IMG/VR virus record: IMGVR_UViG_3300023198_000698
Span: 1 to 57,674 of that record
Source: a virus
Strand: one strand, 5' to 3'
Length of the DNA: 57,674 bases
The notes beneath the pieces are model-generated. The model ran no database searches. It was not told the DNA's origin and saw only the letters and a list, made by a program, of their open reading frames with translations. Position numbers and translations under genes: made by a program. Positions 30,828 to 39,046 of this stretch are shown piece after piece; position 1 is the stretch's first letter, and each line of letters opens with the position of its first letter.

Positions 30828-31613
30828 CTACCCAGTGGCTTCCGCTTCGAGGCGTTTGGCCAGCTTCGGGTCCTTCCGGATGATTCTCATTTGCTCGGTT
30901 AAGTTGTGCGTTTCAGCCTTCCAAGGGTTCTTAATCTTGGAGGCGCCAGCTCCACCGGAGCCATTACCGGAAGCACCGCTCCCGCTGCTAGGTTCGAACA
31001 GGTGAGGCGCCTCGGCGGTGAGTGTCTCGACCCATTCGGGTATTTCGAGTGGTGTGGCATCTTTGCCAAACCGAACGGTTTTTCCGTCGCCTTCGTAGGC
31101 GGTCGGTCTGCCGTCCTGCAATTTAAATAACATACGAGCGCGGGATGTCAAGTCCATGATCGCAGAAGCGCGGAGACCCTTCTTCGTCGCTGCGGTGATC
31201 GCGGCTTGGTCGATCGTGAGAGAGGTCAGGCCCTGATCCAGTCTCGCGTTCTCGTCCTGGACCTTCTTCATCGCGGCGGCGTGTTCCGCCTTCAGGCGAT
31301 CGGTCCGGGTCTTCAGCTCCGCCTCGATCTCTTCGCTGCCCTTTGCCTTGCTGCTGCGGATCTGGTCCGCCTTTGCGACAAGCTCCTTGACCTCTTCGGG
31401 CGACATGTCAACGCCGGCCCAGAGATCGGTCAGCTCCTCGATCTTCTTTCGTTGCGCGATATTGTTGTCCCGGAACTCATTCAGCTTGTCCCGGTCGACT
31501 GCTCCCTCCACTTTCAGGAGCCAAACCTTGGCGCCTTTGATTTCTTTCTCTTCGTAGAGGTCGCGGTGTGCTTCGTCTACTTCTTCGAGGTTTGTTACTT
31601 TGAATTTCAGCAT
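30828..31613 (-). CDS. Capsid scaffold protein
   Basis: The 261-residue protein is highly charged and helical, with a coiled coil at residues 80-125 (EEIEAELKTRTDRLKAEHAA), a Gly/Ser linker near residue 215 and a basic helical C-terminus (EQMRIIRKDPKLAKRLEAEA). The final motif ('RxDPxLAxxLxA'-like) is common in phage scaffolds that dock to capsid subunits. Location immediately upstream of the capsid gene supports the call. No protease motif is seen. Confidence 0.8.
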   Translation of the reverse strand: MLKFKVTNLEEVDEAHRDLYEEKEIKGAKVWLLKVEGAVDRDKLNEFRDNNIAQRKKIEELTDLWAGVDMSPEEVKELVAKADQIRSSKAKGSEEIEAELKTRTDRLKAEHAAAMKKVQDENARLDQGLTSLTIDQAAITAATKKGLRASAIMDLTSRARMLFKLQDGRPTAYEGDGKTVRFGKDATPLEIPEWVETLTAEAPHLFEPSSGSGASGNGSGGAGASKIKNPWKAETHNLTEQMRIIRKDPKLAKRLEAEATG

Positions 31614-31639
31614 TTTATCCGCCCAGCGGTTGAGGTTGT

Positions 31640-31658
31640 CCCCTCCACCTTGGAGGGG
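31640..31658 (-). terminator. Hairpin with CCT loop upstream of the scaffold gene
   Basis: An 8-bp stem (CCCCTCCA / TGGAGGGG) with loop CCT on the plus strand. It lies in the gap before the scaffold and capsid genes and shares its A-CCT-T apex with hairpins near 25.6 and 38.0 kb. It may be a processing or partial termination signal. Confidence 0.5.
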
Positions 31659-31684
31659 GAATTGTTCTGAAGATTATCATCTGA

Positions 31685-32134
31685 TTAGAAGCGAGTCAAA
31701 TCTTTGTGCCGAATTAAGACCTCCTCCCGGATGTTGTCCGCCTCCTTCTCGGTGAGTCCATACTCGTCGTGATTGATCGACATCTCCTTTGAGTAGCTGT
31801 CCCGCGCCTGCTTCCTGACTATCACCGCCAGGGCGTAAATCGCCTCTTTCCGGGTCGGCTCTCTCCCAGGTGCGATCGCGAAGATCAGCTCCCACCAAGC
31901 GCGATAATGAGCCAGCTCCTCCCGGTCGAGGTGGCGCGTCATTGTCTCGCAGTATCCCGTCTGAAGGAAGGACTCCCAGGTCGGGATAAGGTGAGCCAGT
32001 CGCATCGTCCGCATGTTCACGCGGATATGCTTCACCAGCTTCGGCAGTGATCGGATGACGTTCTTCCAGATCTGGATTTGATGATTTACGTTCGCGAGTC
32101 CGTTTATGTGGATTGGTGTGTTCTTGTTGTTCAT
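31685..32134 (-). CDS. Hypothetical protein between MuF and scaffold genes
   Basis: The 149-residue product is helical and basic at the start (IQIWKNVIRSLPKLVKHIRVNM), with a tryptophan-rich middle (HYRAWWELIFAIAPG) and an acidic end (EKEADNIREEVLIRH). No family is recognised. Position suggests a head assembly accessory, but an unrelated inserted gene is equally possible. Confidence 0.6.
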   Translation of the reverse strand: MNNKNTPIHINGLANVNHQIQIWKNVIRSLPKLVKHIRVNMRTMRLAHLIPTWESFLQTGYCETMTRHLDREELAHYRAWWELIFAIAPGREPTRKEAIYALAVIVRKQARDSYSKEMSINHDEYGLTEKEADNIREEVLIRHKDLTRF

Positions 32135-32138
32135 GATT

Positions 32139-32339
32139 TTAGATGATTGCGTCGGGTGGTAGGCCCTGCGCGATGTCCAGCTCCTCCTGCGGGAGATCCA
32201 GGCGGAGGCATCGCTCGATCCATTGCTTGTGCGTGGACTGGGCGCGGCCGATAGACGGCCAGATCTCTCCGAATCTCTCGAAGTATCGGCGATTAAGATT
32301 GGCGAGTTCTCTGTCTGCTTTCCTGCTTTCTTTGCTCAT
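32139..32339 (-). CDS. Small charged protein, 66 residues
   Basis: It overlaps the end of the MuF gene by ATGA and precedes the 149-residue gene by 4 nt. It is helical and charged (KADRELANLNRRYFERFGEIW, LPQEELDIAQGLPPD). Its tight coupling to a gene whose product ends in a metallopeptidase domain makes an inhibitor or chaperone role worth testing; nothing in the sequence proves it. Confidence 0.55.
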   Translation of the reverse strand: MSKESRKADRELANLNRRYFERFGEIWPSIGRAQSTHKQWIERCLRLDLPQEELDIAQGLPPDAII

Positions 32340-34405
32340 AGCATGGCTTTCCTTCCGAACTCCAGAAGCTCAGGGAAAAACTTCTCGATATAAACATTCC
32401 CGTCGAGGACTGCCGTGAACATGTGGGCCGCGACCTCTTGATATTTGAACGTCATGGTCTTGTAGTATTTCACAGTATGCCCGTATCCCATCCTCCCCTC
32501 GGTGAGCGACCCGATTATATCGGCGAATTCTCCAAACGCTTCCCGGTCTATAACCTTCCCGATTGGAAGCTCCGCTTCGGTGATCCCCATTAAACCGCGA
32601 AGCTTTTCCCGTGCGGTATAGTCGAACTTGTTCCTGAATATTGCGACCATCTTCTCGTTCCCTTTGTCGAGAAACCTCTTCCGCATTGAAAAGAACAAGT
32701 CCTCGAAGTCCTTGCGAACCTTGAAGGACGAGGCGATCGCCTGCTCGTTGTGGTAGTGGTGGCCGGTCTCATGAAGTAGCGTCCGCTTTCCGGCTGCGTT
32801 CTCCGCTGTCTCGCCCATCTGCAGGATGCCCCTTGTCTCGGCGTCCTTCAGTCTAACGAAGCGGTCGTAGTGTGCGCGTTGCCCCCGCCTGTAATTGGCT
32901 GGGCAAGGTCGCATTTGTCGGCGAACGTTCTCTGGGATCTTCTCGTAAAACGCCGGCTTGTATTGGCCAAGTCCTTCCGTCCATTTGGCGTCTGCTGCCG
33001 CGTTCCACTCATACTTCATCCGCGGATCGGTTGGATTGACGACCGGATTCGGCGCCTGCCCTGCCGGCGGGGCGCCTGTCACCTTCGGGGCGGGTGTAGC
33101 CGGCGGCGGCTGGCTGGGTGGCGGCGGGGTCCTCGGCGGCGGGTTCGGTGGCAGTCCTCCAGTCGCTCCGCTGCCGAACGGCGGGATCGCCGGCGGTGTG
33201 CTCAGGTTCGCGATCGCTGGGATCTGCGGTGTCCCGGGGACGTTCAGCAGCTCCTTGAGCGGAAGCGGTCGGCCTTTCTGGCTGATCAGATCGGAGACGG
33301 AAATCTTCCCGTCCCGGAACAGATTGGCCCTGCCCTTGCCCAGCATCTGATCCTGGACGGTCTTGGAGCGCGAGTTCAGCCAGGAGTCGAAGCTCATGTC
33401 CCGGGCGACCTGTCCGTCCATCGAGGCCCTGGCGTTGAACTTCGCCTTCGCGATGTTCGCGTCCGACATGCCGGCGCTCCGGAGGTTCTTCTCGAAGGAC
33501 GCTTGGAAGTTCGTCGGGCGTCCGCCGGTCCGGACGGCGCCGTCCTCGGACAGCTCCGAATAGGATTTAAGCACTGGAGTTTGACCAGATCGGCAGTTCC
33601 AGTGTGCGGTCGGTCCGGGGAACTCCTTGTCGTGTCCCTTCGGCTTCAGGTTCCCCTCGGAGTCGTAGACCCAGATTTTGCCATGCAGCGCCATGCAGAT
33701 GTCAGTCGTCCGCTTGTCCAGGGTGGCCGACCATTGGACCCCGTTGGTCACGTCCTGATTCTTCTTGTAGGTCTCCAGCCGTGAGGAGTTCGCGGCCGTC
33801 TGGACGGAGGTCCGGACGAGCGCCTCGGCGTTGTGGCGGGGGACCGACATGATCCCATCGGTGAACCCTTTCGCCCGGGTCCCGCGGATGCGGCGGACGA
33901 TCTCCGGTGTGGTCTCCCCGCGGAGCATCCCTTGGCGGACCTGAGTCGCGAACCGATGCTGGATGTCGGGCGCCATCTTCTTTTTCCACCAATCCGCGGA
34001 CGGCGCCCCCTCGATTAGCGCGTCCGAAGCGATCGCTGAGACCTGATCGGGCGAGAGAGCGACACTCATGAGATCGACCCCGACCTGATGGCGGACTTCA
34101 TTGATCAGGTATTGGCTCTCCGCCTTCGCGACCGTGGTCAGGTTCCGGACGGTGGTTCTTGCCGCCTTCGTGGTGTAGGCCGAGATGGACCGTTGCGTCT
34201 GCTTTAGCAGGCGCTCCAGGCGTTGCTGTTTGAAGGCTGTCCGGGTGGCGGCGGCTGGATTGTTCGCCGCGAGGTCGTTCAGGAGCGTCCCTTCCAGCTC
34301 CTTCAGGGTCCGGAAGACGTCTTGGCGCATCCCTTCCTTGACACGCTCCAAGACGATCGCCCTGTCGGTGATGGCAAATTGCAGATTCTGATTGGCGCTC
34401 GGCAT
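32336..34405 (-). CDS. MuF-type minor head protein fused to a C-terminal HExxH metallopeptidase-like domain
   Basis: Residues 1-300 form the Mu gpF-like head morphogenesis protein: helices, then a conserved core (NAEALVRTSVQTAANSSRLE, CMALHGKIW, HWNCRSGQTPVL). Residues 390-460 are a Pro-rich linker. The C-terminal domain has a zinc-protease signature, LLHETGHHYHN with His545, Glu546 and His549, and a downstream EAFGEFADI that could hold the third ligand. MuF proteins with toxin or enzyme C-termini are known, and they travel inside the head and may be injected with the DNA. At 689 residues it is much longer than plain MuF proteins (about 300-400). Confidence 0.8.
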   Translation of the reverse strand: MPSANQNLQFAITDRAIVLERVKEGMRQDVFRTLKELEGTLLNDLAANNPAAATRTAFKQQRLERLLKQTQRSISAYTTKAARTTVRNLTTVAKAESQYLINEVRHQVGVDLMSVALSPDQVSAIASDALIEGAPSADWWKKKMAPDIQHRFATQVRQGMLRGETTPEIVRRIRGTRAKGFTDGIMSVPRHNAEALVRTSVQTAANSSRLETYKKNQDVTNGVQWSATLDKRTTDICMALHGKIWVYDSEGNLKPKGHDKEFPGPTAHWNCRSGQTPVLKSYSELSEDGAVRTGGRPTNFQASFEKNLRSAGMSDANIAKAKFNARASMDGQVARDMSFDSWLNSRSKTVQDQMLGKGRANLFRDGKISVSDLISQKGRPLPLKELLNVPGTPQIPAIANLSTPPAIPPFGSGATGGLPPNPPPRTPPPPSQPPPATPAPKVTGAPPAGQAPNPVVNPTDPRMKYEWNAAADAKWTEGLGQYKPAFYEKIPENVRRQMRPCPANYRRGQRAHYDRFVRLKDAETRGILQMGETAENAAGKRTLLHETGHHYHNEQAIASSFKVRKDFEDLFFSMRKRFLDKGNEKMVAIFRNKFDYTAREKLRGLMGITEAELPIGKVIDREAFGEFADIIGSLTEGRMGYGHTVKYYKTMTFKYQEVAAHMFTAVLDGNVYIEKFFPELLEFGRKAML

Positions 34406-34417
34406 AGCCGGGGGATG

Positions 34418-35965
34418 TTAATCCTCGTCCTCGGGATTGACCGGCGGACCGCTATCGTCCTCTCCAGGTCGGCCGAGTGCGCCCTCGATGCCGAGCAGCT
34501 CCTCCTCCTGTTCCGGGGTTCGGCCGGGAGGCAGGATCTCGCCCTGCTGCAGGTTCCAGTGGAGGGTGTTCCGGGAGATCCCGCGCTGAATCCAGGCGGA
34601 TGTCAAGGCGACGACGTCGGTCGAGGACAGCTTCACCGCTACAAAGTCGGTATTGATGGCGATGCTCACCGCGTCGTCTTCGATCTCCTCCGGGGAGTCG
34701 GCTGTCCCGCTCCACCAAGCCGCGATCTTGACCGCTCGGGTGAGGGTGGTCGAGATCACGCCGGCGACATGCTGCAGGACGGACGCCTCGCCGCCTTGGC
34801 GGATCTGCAGGGTCTCCGCGGCTTCCGCCGACTTCTTCTGCTGCTCCAGGAGGCGAGCGCCGAGGACCGCCATCCGGATCTCGGACTTCTCCAGGTAGGT
34901 CGAGAACTCGCTCAGGCCCTTCCCGGTGAACTCCAGGAAGCCGGCGTGGGCAGTCGGTTCGGGTGAGATCCAGGCGGTCGAGGAGCCGATCTTCAGGATT
35001 GTCTTCTCCGGGAAGCCTGCGACCCAGGCGGTCGGGAGTGCGGTGTAGTGCATCCCGTGCTTGTAGTCTGCGGTGGTCTTGTAGTGGTCGATATTCAGCT
35101 CCGCGAGATCCTCCAGGGGCGGACGGTCGACGGAGGCGTCCCCATCGTCGGAGCCGTGGAAGACGAACGGGATGTCCTCCAGGAACTTCCCTTTCCGGTC
35201 TGGCTGCTCGATGTCGGTCAGAACCCAGTGCGTCGAGGTCTTGCCGGCGGCGTCTTCCTTGGTGGCCTTCTCCCAGATCTCGGCGATGTATTGCATCGGA
35301 ACGGTCGGAGCGCCTTCTTCGGGCGGGATGTCCATCTGCGGGACGAGGCGGAGGACACGGATTCGATCGGTCACCTTGTCGGTGTAGGGGTCGCCGCCCT
35401 TGGCGATATTGTCCGATGTGGTTCCGATGGTGAGCCGGCTATGGTCCGGGTTGGTCGTCGATTCATTCAGGACGACGAGTGTCAACTTGATCCCGTTCTC
35501 CACTCGCTCAGTCCTCCAGCTCAGGACGTCCTCCGCCTTGTATTGGATGAAGAACGGCTGCTCCAGGCCGGCGTCCCAGTCCACAAGGGTCCCGCCGCGG
35601 CCGACTGCCAGGACCTCCTCGGTGATGTTCCGGGAGTAGGCTTCGAGGGAGTTCCCCTTCAGATCTGCGTCGAGCCAGAAGTTGTTCATCGACTTGCTGG
35701 CCCCGCCTTCGCCCTTCGCCATCTTCACGGTCGGGTCCTTGCGGAACAGCATCCCCACAAGTCCTTCGTGCGTCCGGGCGGTCGCGTTCCAGAACGGGGT
35801 CCGGTCCCTGTAAGCGAGGTATTCACTCTCCCCTTGCGCCTCCAGGCGCGGGAGGTAAGCCTCGGCCCTCCCCTTCACTGCGTCGGCGCCGGCGAGGACG
35901 TCTCGCATCCGCATCCATTTGTGTTGATTGTCGGCGTATTCGTCGTGAACTGTGTCGATAGGCAT
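34418..35965 (-). CDS. Portal protein (DUF4055 family)
   Basis: The N-terminus (MRMRDVLAGADAVKGRAEAYLPRLE, YRDRTPFWNATARTHEGLVGMLFRKDP) matches the DUF4055 portal type. Residues 100-200 (EEVLAVGRGGTLVDWDA, YKAEDVLSWRTERVENG) are the stem/wing region, and the C-terminal part contains helices near RMAVLGARLLEQQKKSAEAAETLQIR. The 515-residue length is normal. It forms the dodecameric ring for packaging and lies directly after the large terminase gene. Confidence 0.9.
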   Translation of the reverse strand: MPIDTVHDEYADNQHKWMRMRDVLAGADAVKGRAEAYLPRLEAQGESEYLAYRDRTPFWNATARTHEGLVGMLFRKDPTVKMAKGEGGASKSMNNFWLDADLKGNSLEAYSRNITEEVLAVGRGGTLVDWDAGLEQPFFIQYKAEDVLSWRTERVENGIKLTLVVLNESTTNPDHSRLTIGTTSDNIAKGGDPYTDKVTDRIRVLRLVPQMDIPPEEGAPTVPMQYIAEIWEKATKEDAAGKTSTHWVLTDIEQPDRKGKFLEDIPFVFHGSDDGDASVDRPPLEDLAELNIDHYKTTADYKHGMHYTALPTAWVAGFPEKTILKIGSSTAWISPEPTAHAGFLEFTGKGLSEFSTYLEKSEIRMAVLGARLLEQQKKSAEAAETLQIRQGGEASVLQHVAGVISTTLTRAVKIAAWWSGTADSPEEIEDDAVSIAINTDFVAVKLSSTDVVALTSAWIQRGISRNTLHWNLQQGEILPPGRTPEQEEELLGIEGALGRPGEDDSGPPVNPEDED

Positions 35966-35980
35966 GGCTCGGTCTTTCGG

Positions 35981-37333
35981 TTATACTCCCACAAGCTTCC
36001 CGACCTTCACCGCTCCGGTCCTCTGCTGGAGACCGTATCGGAGTGCGTCGTAGCCGTGGTCTTCTGCTGTCGTGTCAACGTCTTCCGGATCGAGTCCGTC
36101 GATCGGTAGCGCCGGGATCGTTCTGATCAGATTCGCGCAGTTAGAAAACACCTGAATCTTCGGGAGGCCGTCGGTCAGCTTCTGCTTCAGCATCGCGTGG
36201 ACGAGCTGGCATCCTTGCCGGCGCGAGTTCGGCCCTTTGTGAGCTGGTTGCCATTGACAGCCTAGCTCGTTCATCTGCTTCCCGCGGCTCTCTCCGCGGT
36301 TCCGTTTCAAGCCGATGTCGGCGAACGCGGACGAGTCGATCACCCCGGTTAGGATTCCGCCGTGATCCCTGATCACTCCGCTCCCGTCGGTGATCGGTAG
36401 ACGCTTGTCGCGTTTGAGGACGATCTCTGCCATCTCTCCCGCGATCATCCCGTTCCGATACAGCTCGGCGACAACATAGACCCTGCCGTCGATCTCTGCA
36501 AACCATAAAACGCAGGCCGGCGCGTTGTAGCCGTCGTCCGCGGATCGCCACATCCTGGAGCCGGCAGGGATCGGGAACGGATGGCAGACGTGGGTCCGGT
36601 GATCCCACTCGGAGAACATCACCCCTTCGAGGATGTCCCAGCGTCCCTCCTTCAGCATCCGCTTGAGGTTGTCCGGTAAGGCTTCGAGGTCGGTCTCGTA
36701 GGTGGTTCCATGCAGGAACGGATTGTCCACCAGCTTCGCGGGGATGAAGCGCCTCCAGGTTCCGGTGTTCTGATCCTTGAACTCGGTTGGGCCTCCAGCG
36801 TCCAGGATTCCGAAGCGGGTCTTGACCCAGTGATGGCCGACTCCGCCCGGGTTCGTTGTCGCTCGGACGCGGAGCGTCACGTTCGACCCCTTCGGAGCGC
36901 GGAGACGTGAGAGCATGTAAACGTAGCTCTTGTCATCCTTCCATTGCGTTAGCTCGTCCCAACCGATGTAGGAGAACTGCCTGCCTTGGTAGAGATACTT
37001 GTCCTGATCGCGCTTCAGGTAGGCGAACTCCACGATCCCGCCGGCCGGGAAGAACCACTCCTTCGAGGTCTCCCGGAATCGGCCCTGGATCGCTGGATAC
37101 AGCTCACGCGATCGGCGAATGAGGTCCTTCAGCTCGGTGTAAGTCCGCCGGAAGATGATAGACCGCATGTGCGGCTTTAGGTAGTCATGGACCGCGGAGA
37201 TCAGGAGCGCGTCCGACTTCCCGCCGCCGGCAGCTCCACCGTAGAGGACCTCCCGGTCTCGGCAGGATACAAATTTATACTGCGGCCCCTTGTTCGGGCG
37301 CCAGAGCGTCGGTCGAGATGTCGCCTGCTGCAT
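35981..37333 (-). CDS. Terminase large subunit
   Basis: The ATPase has Walker A GGAAGGGKS (32-40), Walker B FSYIGWDEL (120-128) and the coupling segment RATTNPGG (157-164). The nuclease half shows acidic residues in WRSADDGYN (262-270), GVIDSSAF (330-337) and the C-terminal DHGYDALRYGL. It packages DNA through the portal and cuts concatemers. The 450-residue length is typical. A 31-residue hydrophobic ORF separates it from the small subunit gene. Confidence 0.93.
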   Translation of the reverse strand: MQQATSRPTLWRPNKGPQYKFVSCRDREVLYGGAAGGGKSDALLISAVHDYLKPHMRSIIFRRTYTELKDLIRRSRELYPAIQGRFRETSKEWFFPAGGIVEFAYLKRDQDKYLYQGRQFSYIGWDELTQWKDDKSYVYMLSRLRAPKGSNVTLRVRATTNPGGVGHHWVKTRFGILDAGGPTEFKDQNTGTWRRFIPAKLVDNPFLHGTTYETDLEALPDNLKRMLKEGRWDILEGVMFSEWDHRTHVCHPFPIPAGSRMWRSADDGYNAPACVLWFAEIDGRVYVVAELYRNGMIAGEMAEIVLKRDKRLPITDGSGVIRDHGGILTGVIDSSAFADIGLKRNRGESRGKQMNELGCQWQPAHKGPNSRRQGCQLVHAMLKQKLTDGLPKIQVFSNCANLIRTIPALPIDGLDPEDVDTTAEDHGYDALRYGLQQRTGAVKVGKLVGV

Positions 37334-37336
37334 GGT

Positions 37337-37432
37337 TCACTTGCTGAACAGGTGGCAATAGGCCAGCATACTGGCGAGTATGCCAGCGCAGACGATCAGT
37401 ATCGGAATCAGGTTCGCGCTTAAGAATTCCAT
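37337..37432 (-). CDS. Membrane micropeptide, 31 residues, between the terminase genes
   Basis: The ATG overlaps the stop of the small subunit gene as ATGA, and the stop lies 3 nt before the large subunit start. Almost all of the sequence is one hydrophobic helix (LIPILIVCAGILASMLAYC). The coupling on both sides argues for translation. Its role is unknown; it could also merely carry ribosomes into the large subunit gene. Confidence 0.5.
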   Translation of the reverse strand: MEFLSANLIPILIVCAGILASMLAYCHLFSK

Positions 37433-37989
37433 CACTTGGCCCCCTTCGGTTGGGTGACCGGCAGCGGCTCGGAATAGGCTGGGATCATGATCACGCCGCC
37501 GGCGAACTGCTGCGGGGTGTCGTCTCCGGGGACGATCCGCGGGATCTTGGTCCCGATCAGATCAGCTTCGAGGGAGATCAGATCCCGGACGAGGGTGAGG
37601 AACTTCGATTGTCCAGGGGTGTTCTTGGTCCGAACGGTCTCACGGCTCCCGACCGCCTTGGTGGCGCCGGCGCCGAGCTGGCGCTTCTCCTTGGTCTCCT
37701 CCTTCTCGGGTTCCCTGGACTTGTTCCAGGCGTCCCAGGCTTGGGATCGTGCCTGCTGGATCTCCCGGACCTGCCGCGTCCGGACACGTTGCATGTCCAG
37801 GATGCCGTCCTTCCGCCAGCGGTTCTCCAGTTCGAGCAGGTCTTTAAAGGTCGTGCTCCTGCTCACGTTCAGCTCCGCGGCGATCTCCGTGATCGTCTTC
37901 CCCTGCTCATGGAGCTTTGCCGTCTTGGCGAGGTCGTGTTCCTTCTCCGTGCGGGTCCGTCCCACCTTCCCGCTTCTCTTCGTTCTCAT
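37432..37989 (-). CDS. Terminase small subunit-like, helix-turn-helix protein
   Basis: The start ATG follows a strong AAGGGA site; upstream in-frame codons run through the hairpin repeats and are unlikely to be translated. Residues 30-65 contain a helix-turn-helix (TITEIAAELNVSRSTTFKDL) suitable for recognising the packaging site. Residues 65-110 are a charged helix for oligomerisation. The last 70 residues are more variable. It begins the structural operon and precedes the large subunit, as usual. Confidence 0.75.
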   Translation of the reverse strand: MRTKRSGKVGRTRTEKEHDLAKTAKLHEQGKTITEIAAELNVSRSTTFKDLLELENRWRKDGILDMQRVRTRQVREIQQARSQAWDAWNKSREPEKEETKEKRQLGAGATKAVGSRETVRTKNTPGQSKFLTLVRDLISLEADLIGTKIPRIVPGDDTPQQFAGGVIMIPAYSEPLPVTQPKGAK

Positions 37990-38012
37990 GATGTCCCTTC
38001 GGGTTTGTTCCG

Positions 38013-38051
38013 CCTCCCACCTTGGGAGGGGTCTCTCCCACCTTGGGAGAG
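38013..38051 (-). repeat. Two adjacent hairpins with a shared CCT loop upstream of the terminase operon
   Basis: Stems CCTCCCA/TGGGAGG and CTCTCCCA/TGGGAGAG each close the loop CCT on the plus strand, and they are three bases apart. They lie in the leader of the late operon, before the small terminase gene. Attenuation, mRNA stabilisation or a packaging-site structure are possible. Confidence 0.6.
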
Positions 38052-38094
38052 CGTCCCTACTGTGCATCATGTTTATGTGGCTGGCAAGATCAGA

Positions 38095-38125
38095 GGATCG
38101 AACGGAGCGGTTTTAGGGATCGAAC
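38095..38125. promoter_or_regulatory. Direct repeats 22 bp apart at the start of the late operon
   Basis: GGATCGAAC occurs at 38095 and again at 38117. The 22-bp spacing puts both on the same face of the DNA. They lie in the intergenic region before the structural operon, where a late activator, repressor or terminase (cos/pac) site would be expected. No sigma-28-like element is present here. Confidence 0.5.
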
Positions 38126-38127
38126 AA

Positions 38128-38490
38128 TTATCCCGCCGGTTTCCCGATGGCTCTGCGGTAGGCGGTGAAGGCGTCAAAAACTAACTTCTGTTGGTCAATT
38201 CCAGCTCCCTGCCCGGCCACGATTGTGTCCGTCACTTCCTGCATCCACGCTTCCAGTGCTTGTTCCTGTTCTGTCAGGCGGACCTTTAGCTGGAAGGGTT
38301 TGCTGACGATTACAGACGGGTCTCCACCCGGAACTCCTTCGGAGCGTTCAATCCCCACCGGCTCACACAGGTGGTCTTTGATGGCGGTGAGTTCTTTGAT
38401 CCAACGCCAGTATGTTGTAGCATTTTCATGCAATTCAGCTTCCGCTGCGTCTTGCCGCCACTTCTCCAGCAGTTCATCGATGGGTTTCAT
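38128..38490 (-). CDS. Hypothetical protein upstream of the terminase operon
   Basis: The 120-residue protein is helical (DELLEKWRQDAAEAELHENATTYWRWIKEL, EQEQALEAWMQEVTDTIVAG). It ends just before the direct repeats. By size and location it could be a packaging or late-control accessory protein; nothing in the sequence decides this. Confidence 0.6.
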   Translation of the reverse strand: MKPIDELLEKWRQDAAEAELHENATTYWRWIKELTAIKDHLCEPVGIERSEGVPGGDPSVIVSKPFQLKVRLTEQEQALEAWMQEVTDTIVAGQGAGIDQQKLVFDAFTAYRRAIGKPAG

Positions 38491-38520
38491 GGGTTTTGTG
38501 GATCGTTTATCTAGTGAAGC

Positions 38521-38553
38521 CTCCCCTGATCCGTGCTGATCAGATCAGGGGAG
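38521..38553 (-). terminator. Strong hairpin between two early-region genes
   Basis: The 11-bp arms CTCCCCTGATC and GATCAGGGGAG pair perfectly, with an 11-nt loop and additional outer pairing (AAGC/GCTT). No U-run follows in the direction of transcription. It is likely a boundary between the accessory region and the late region. Confidence 0.5.
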
Positions 38554-38569
38554 TGCGGCTTGCGTTGTG

Positions 38570-39040
38570 TTAGTGCGATGTGGACGGTCGCCCGGGCATC
38601 GGGTAGCTCTTGGCCGGCATCTGCGGGTGACGTGACTCCTGCGCGGCGGCTTTGGCCTGCAGGGCGAGCGCGTCCCGGCTGGCTTTGGCTTCCGTGGAGA
38701 GGATCGCTCGCTTGACGGCGTGTTCGGCGGTCCCGCGCTTCCAGGCGACGGCGACGACCATGTCCGCGGACGTCCTCAGCTTCTCCAGGGTTGCGGGGAC
38801 GTCGATCCGGAAGGAGGCTCCTTCGCCCTTCCAGACGAGGCGCGGGTCCTTGCAGCGTTGCCGCTCGGCGGTGGTGCGGTTGTCGATCTTCACCTGATGC
38901 GGCTCGTCCGCGGTCGGGGCGATGTTGAACTGCTTCAGGGTCACACCCTGCTCTTGTCCGATGATGTCGGAGATGTGGGTCGCCCACGTTGTCCCCTTCG
39001 AATCGTTGAAGGTGGCCTCGATTGTTAATTTGTAGGTCAT
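38570..39040 (-). CDS. Hypothetical protein, beta-rich N-terminus
   Basis: The 156-residue product starts with a strand-rich domain (YKLTIEATFNDSKGTTWATHI, HQVKIDNRTTAERQRCK, ASFRIDVPATLEKL) and ends in a helical, then disordered tail. It is next to the zinc-binding gene in a transcript that begins upstream. Function is unknown. Confidence 0.6.
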   Translation of the reverse strand: MTYKLTIEATFNDSKGTTWATHISDIIGQEQGVTLKQFNIAPTADEPHQVKIDNRTTAERQRCKDPRLVWKGEGASFRIDVPATLEKLRTSADMVVAVAWKRGTAEHAVKRAILSTEAKASRDALALQAKAAAQESRHPQMPAKSYPMPGRPSTSH

Positions 39041-39046
39041 GGAATT

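Noticed and set aside
29667-30902. Long plus-strand open frame of 411 codons opposite the capsid gene
   Set aside because: Composition is Arg/Gly/Val-rich shadow of a GC-rich coding strand; the minus frame is a clear major capsid protein.
32517-32543. ATATCGGC with 15-nt spacer and TTCC inside the MuF gene
   Set aside because: The -35 box is too poor and the site is internal to a gene; chance match.
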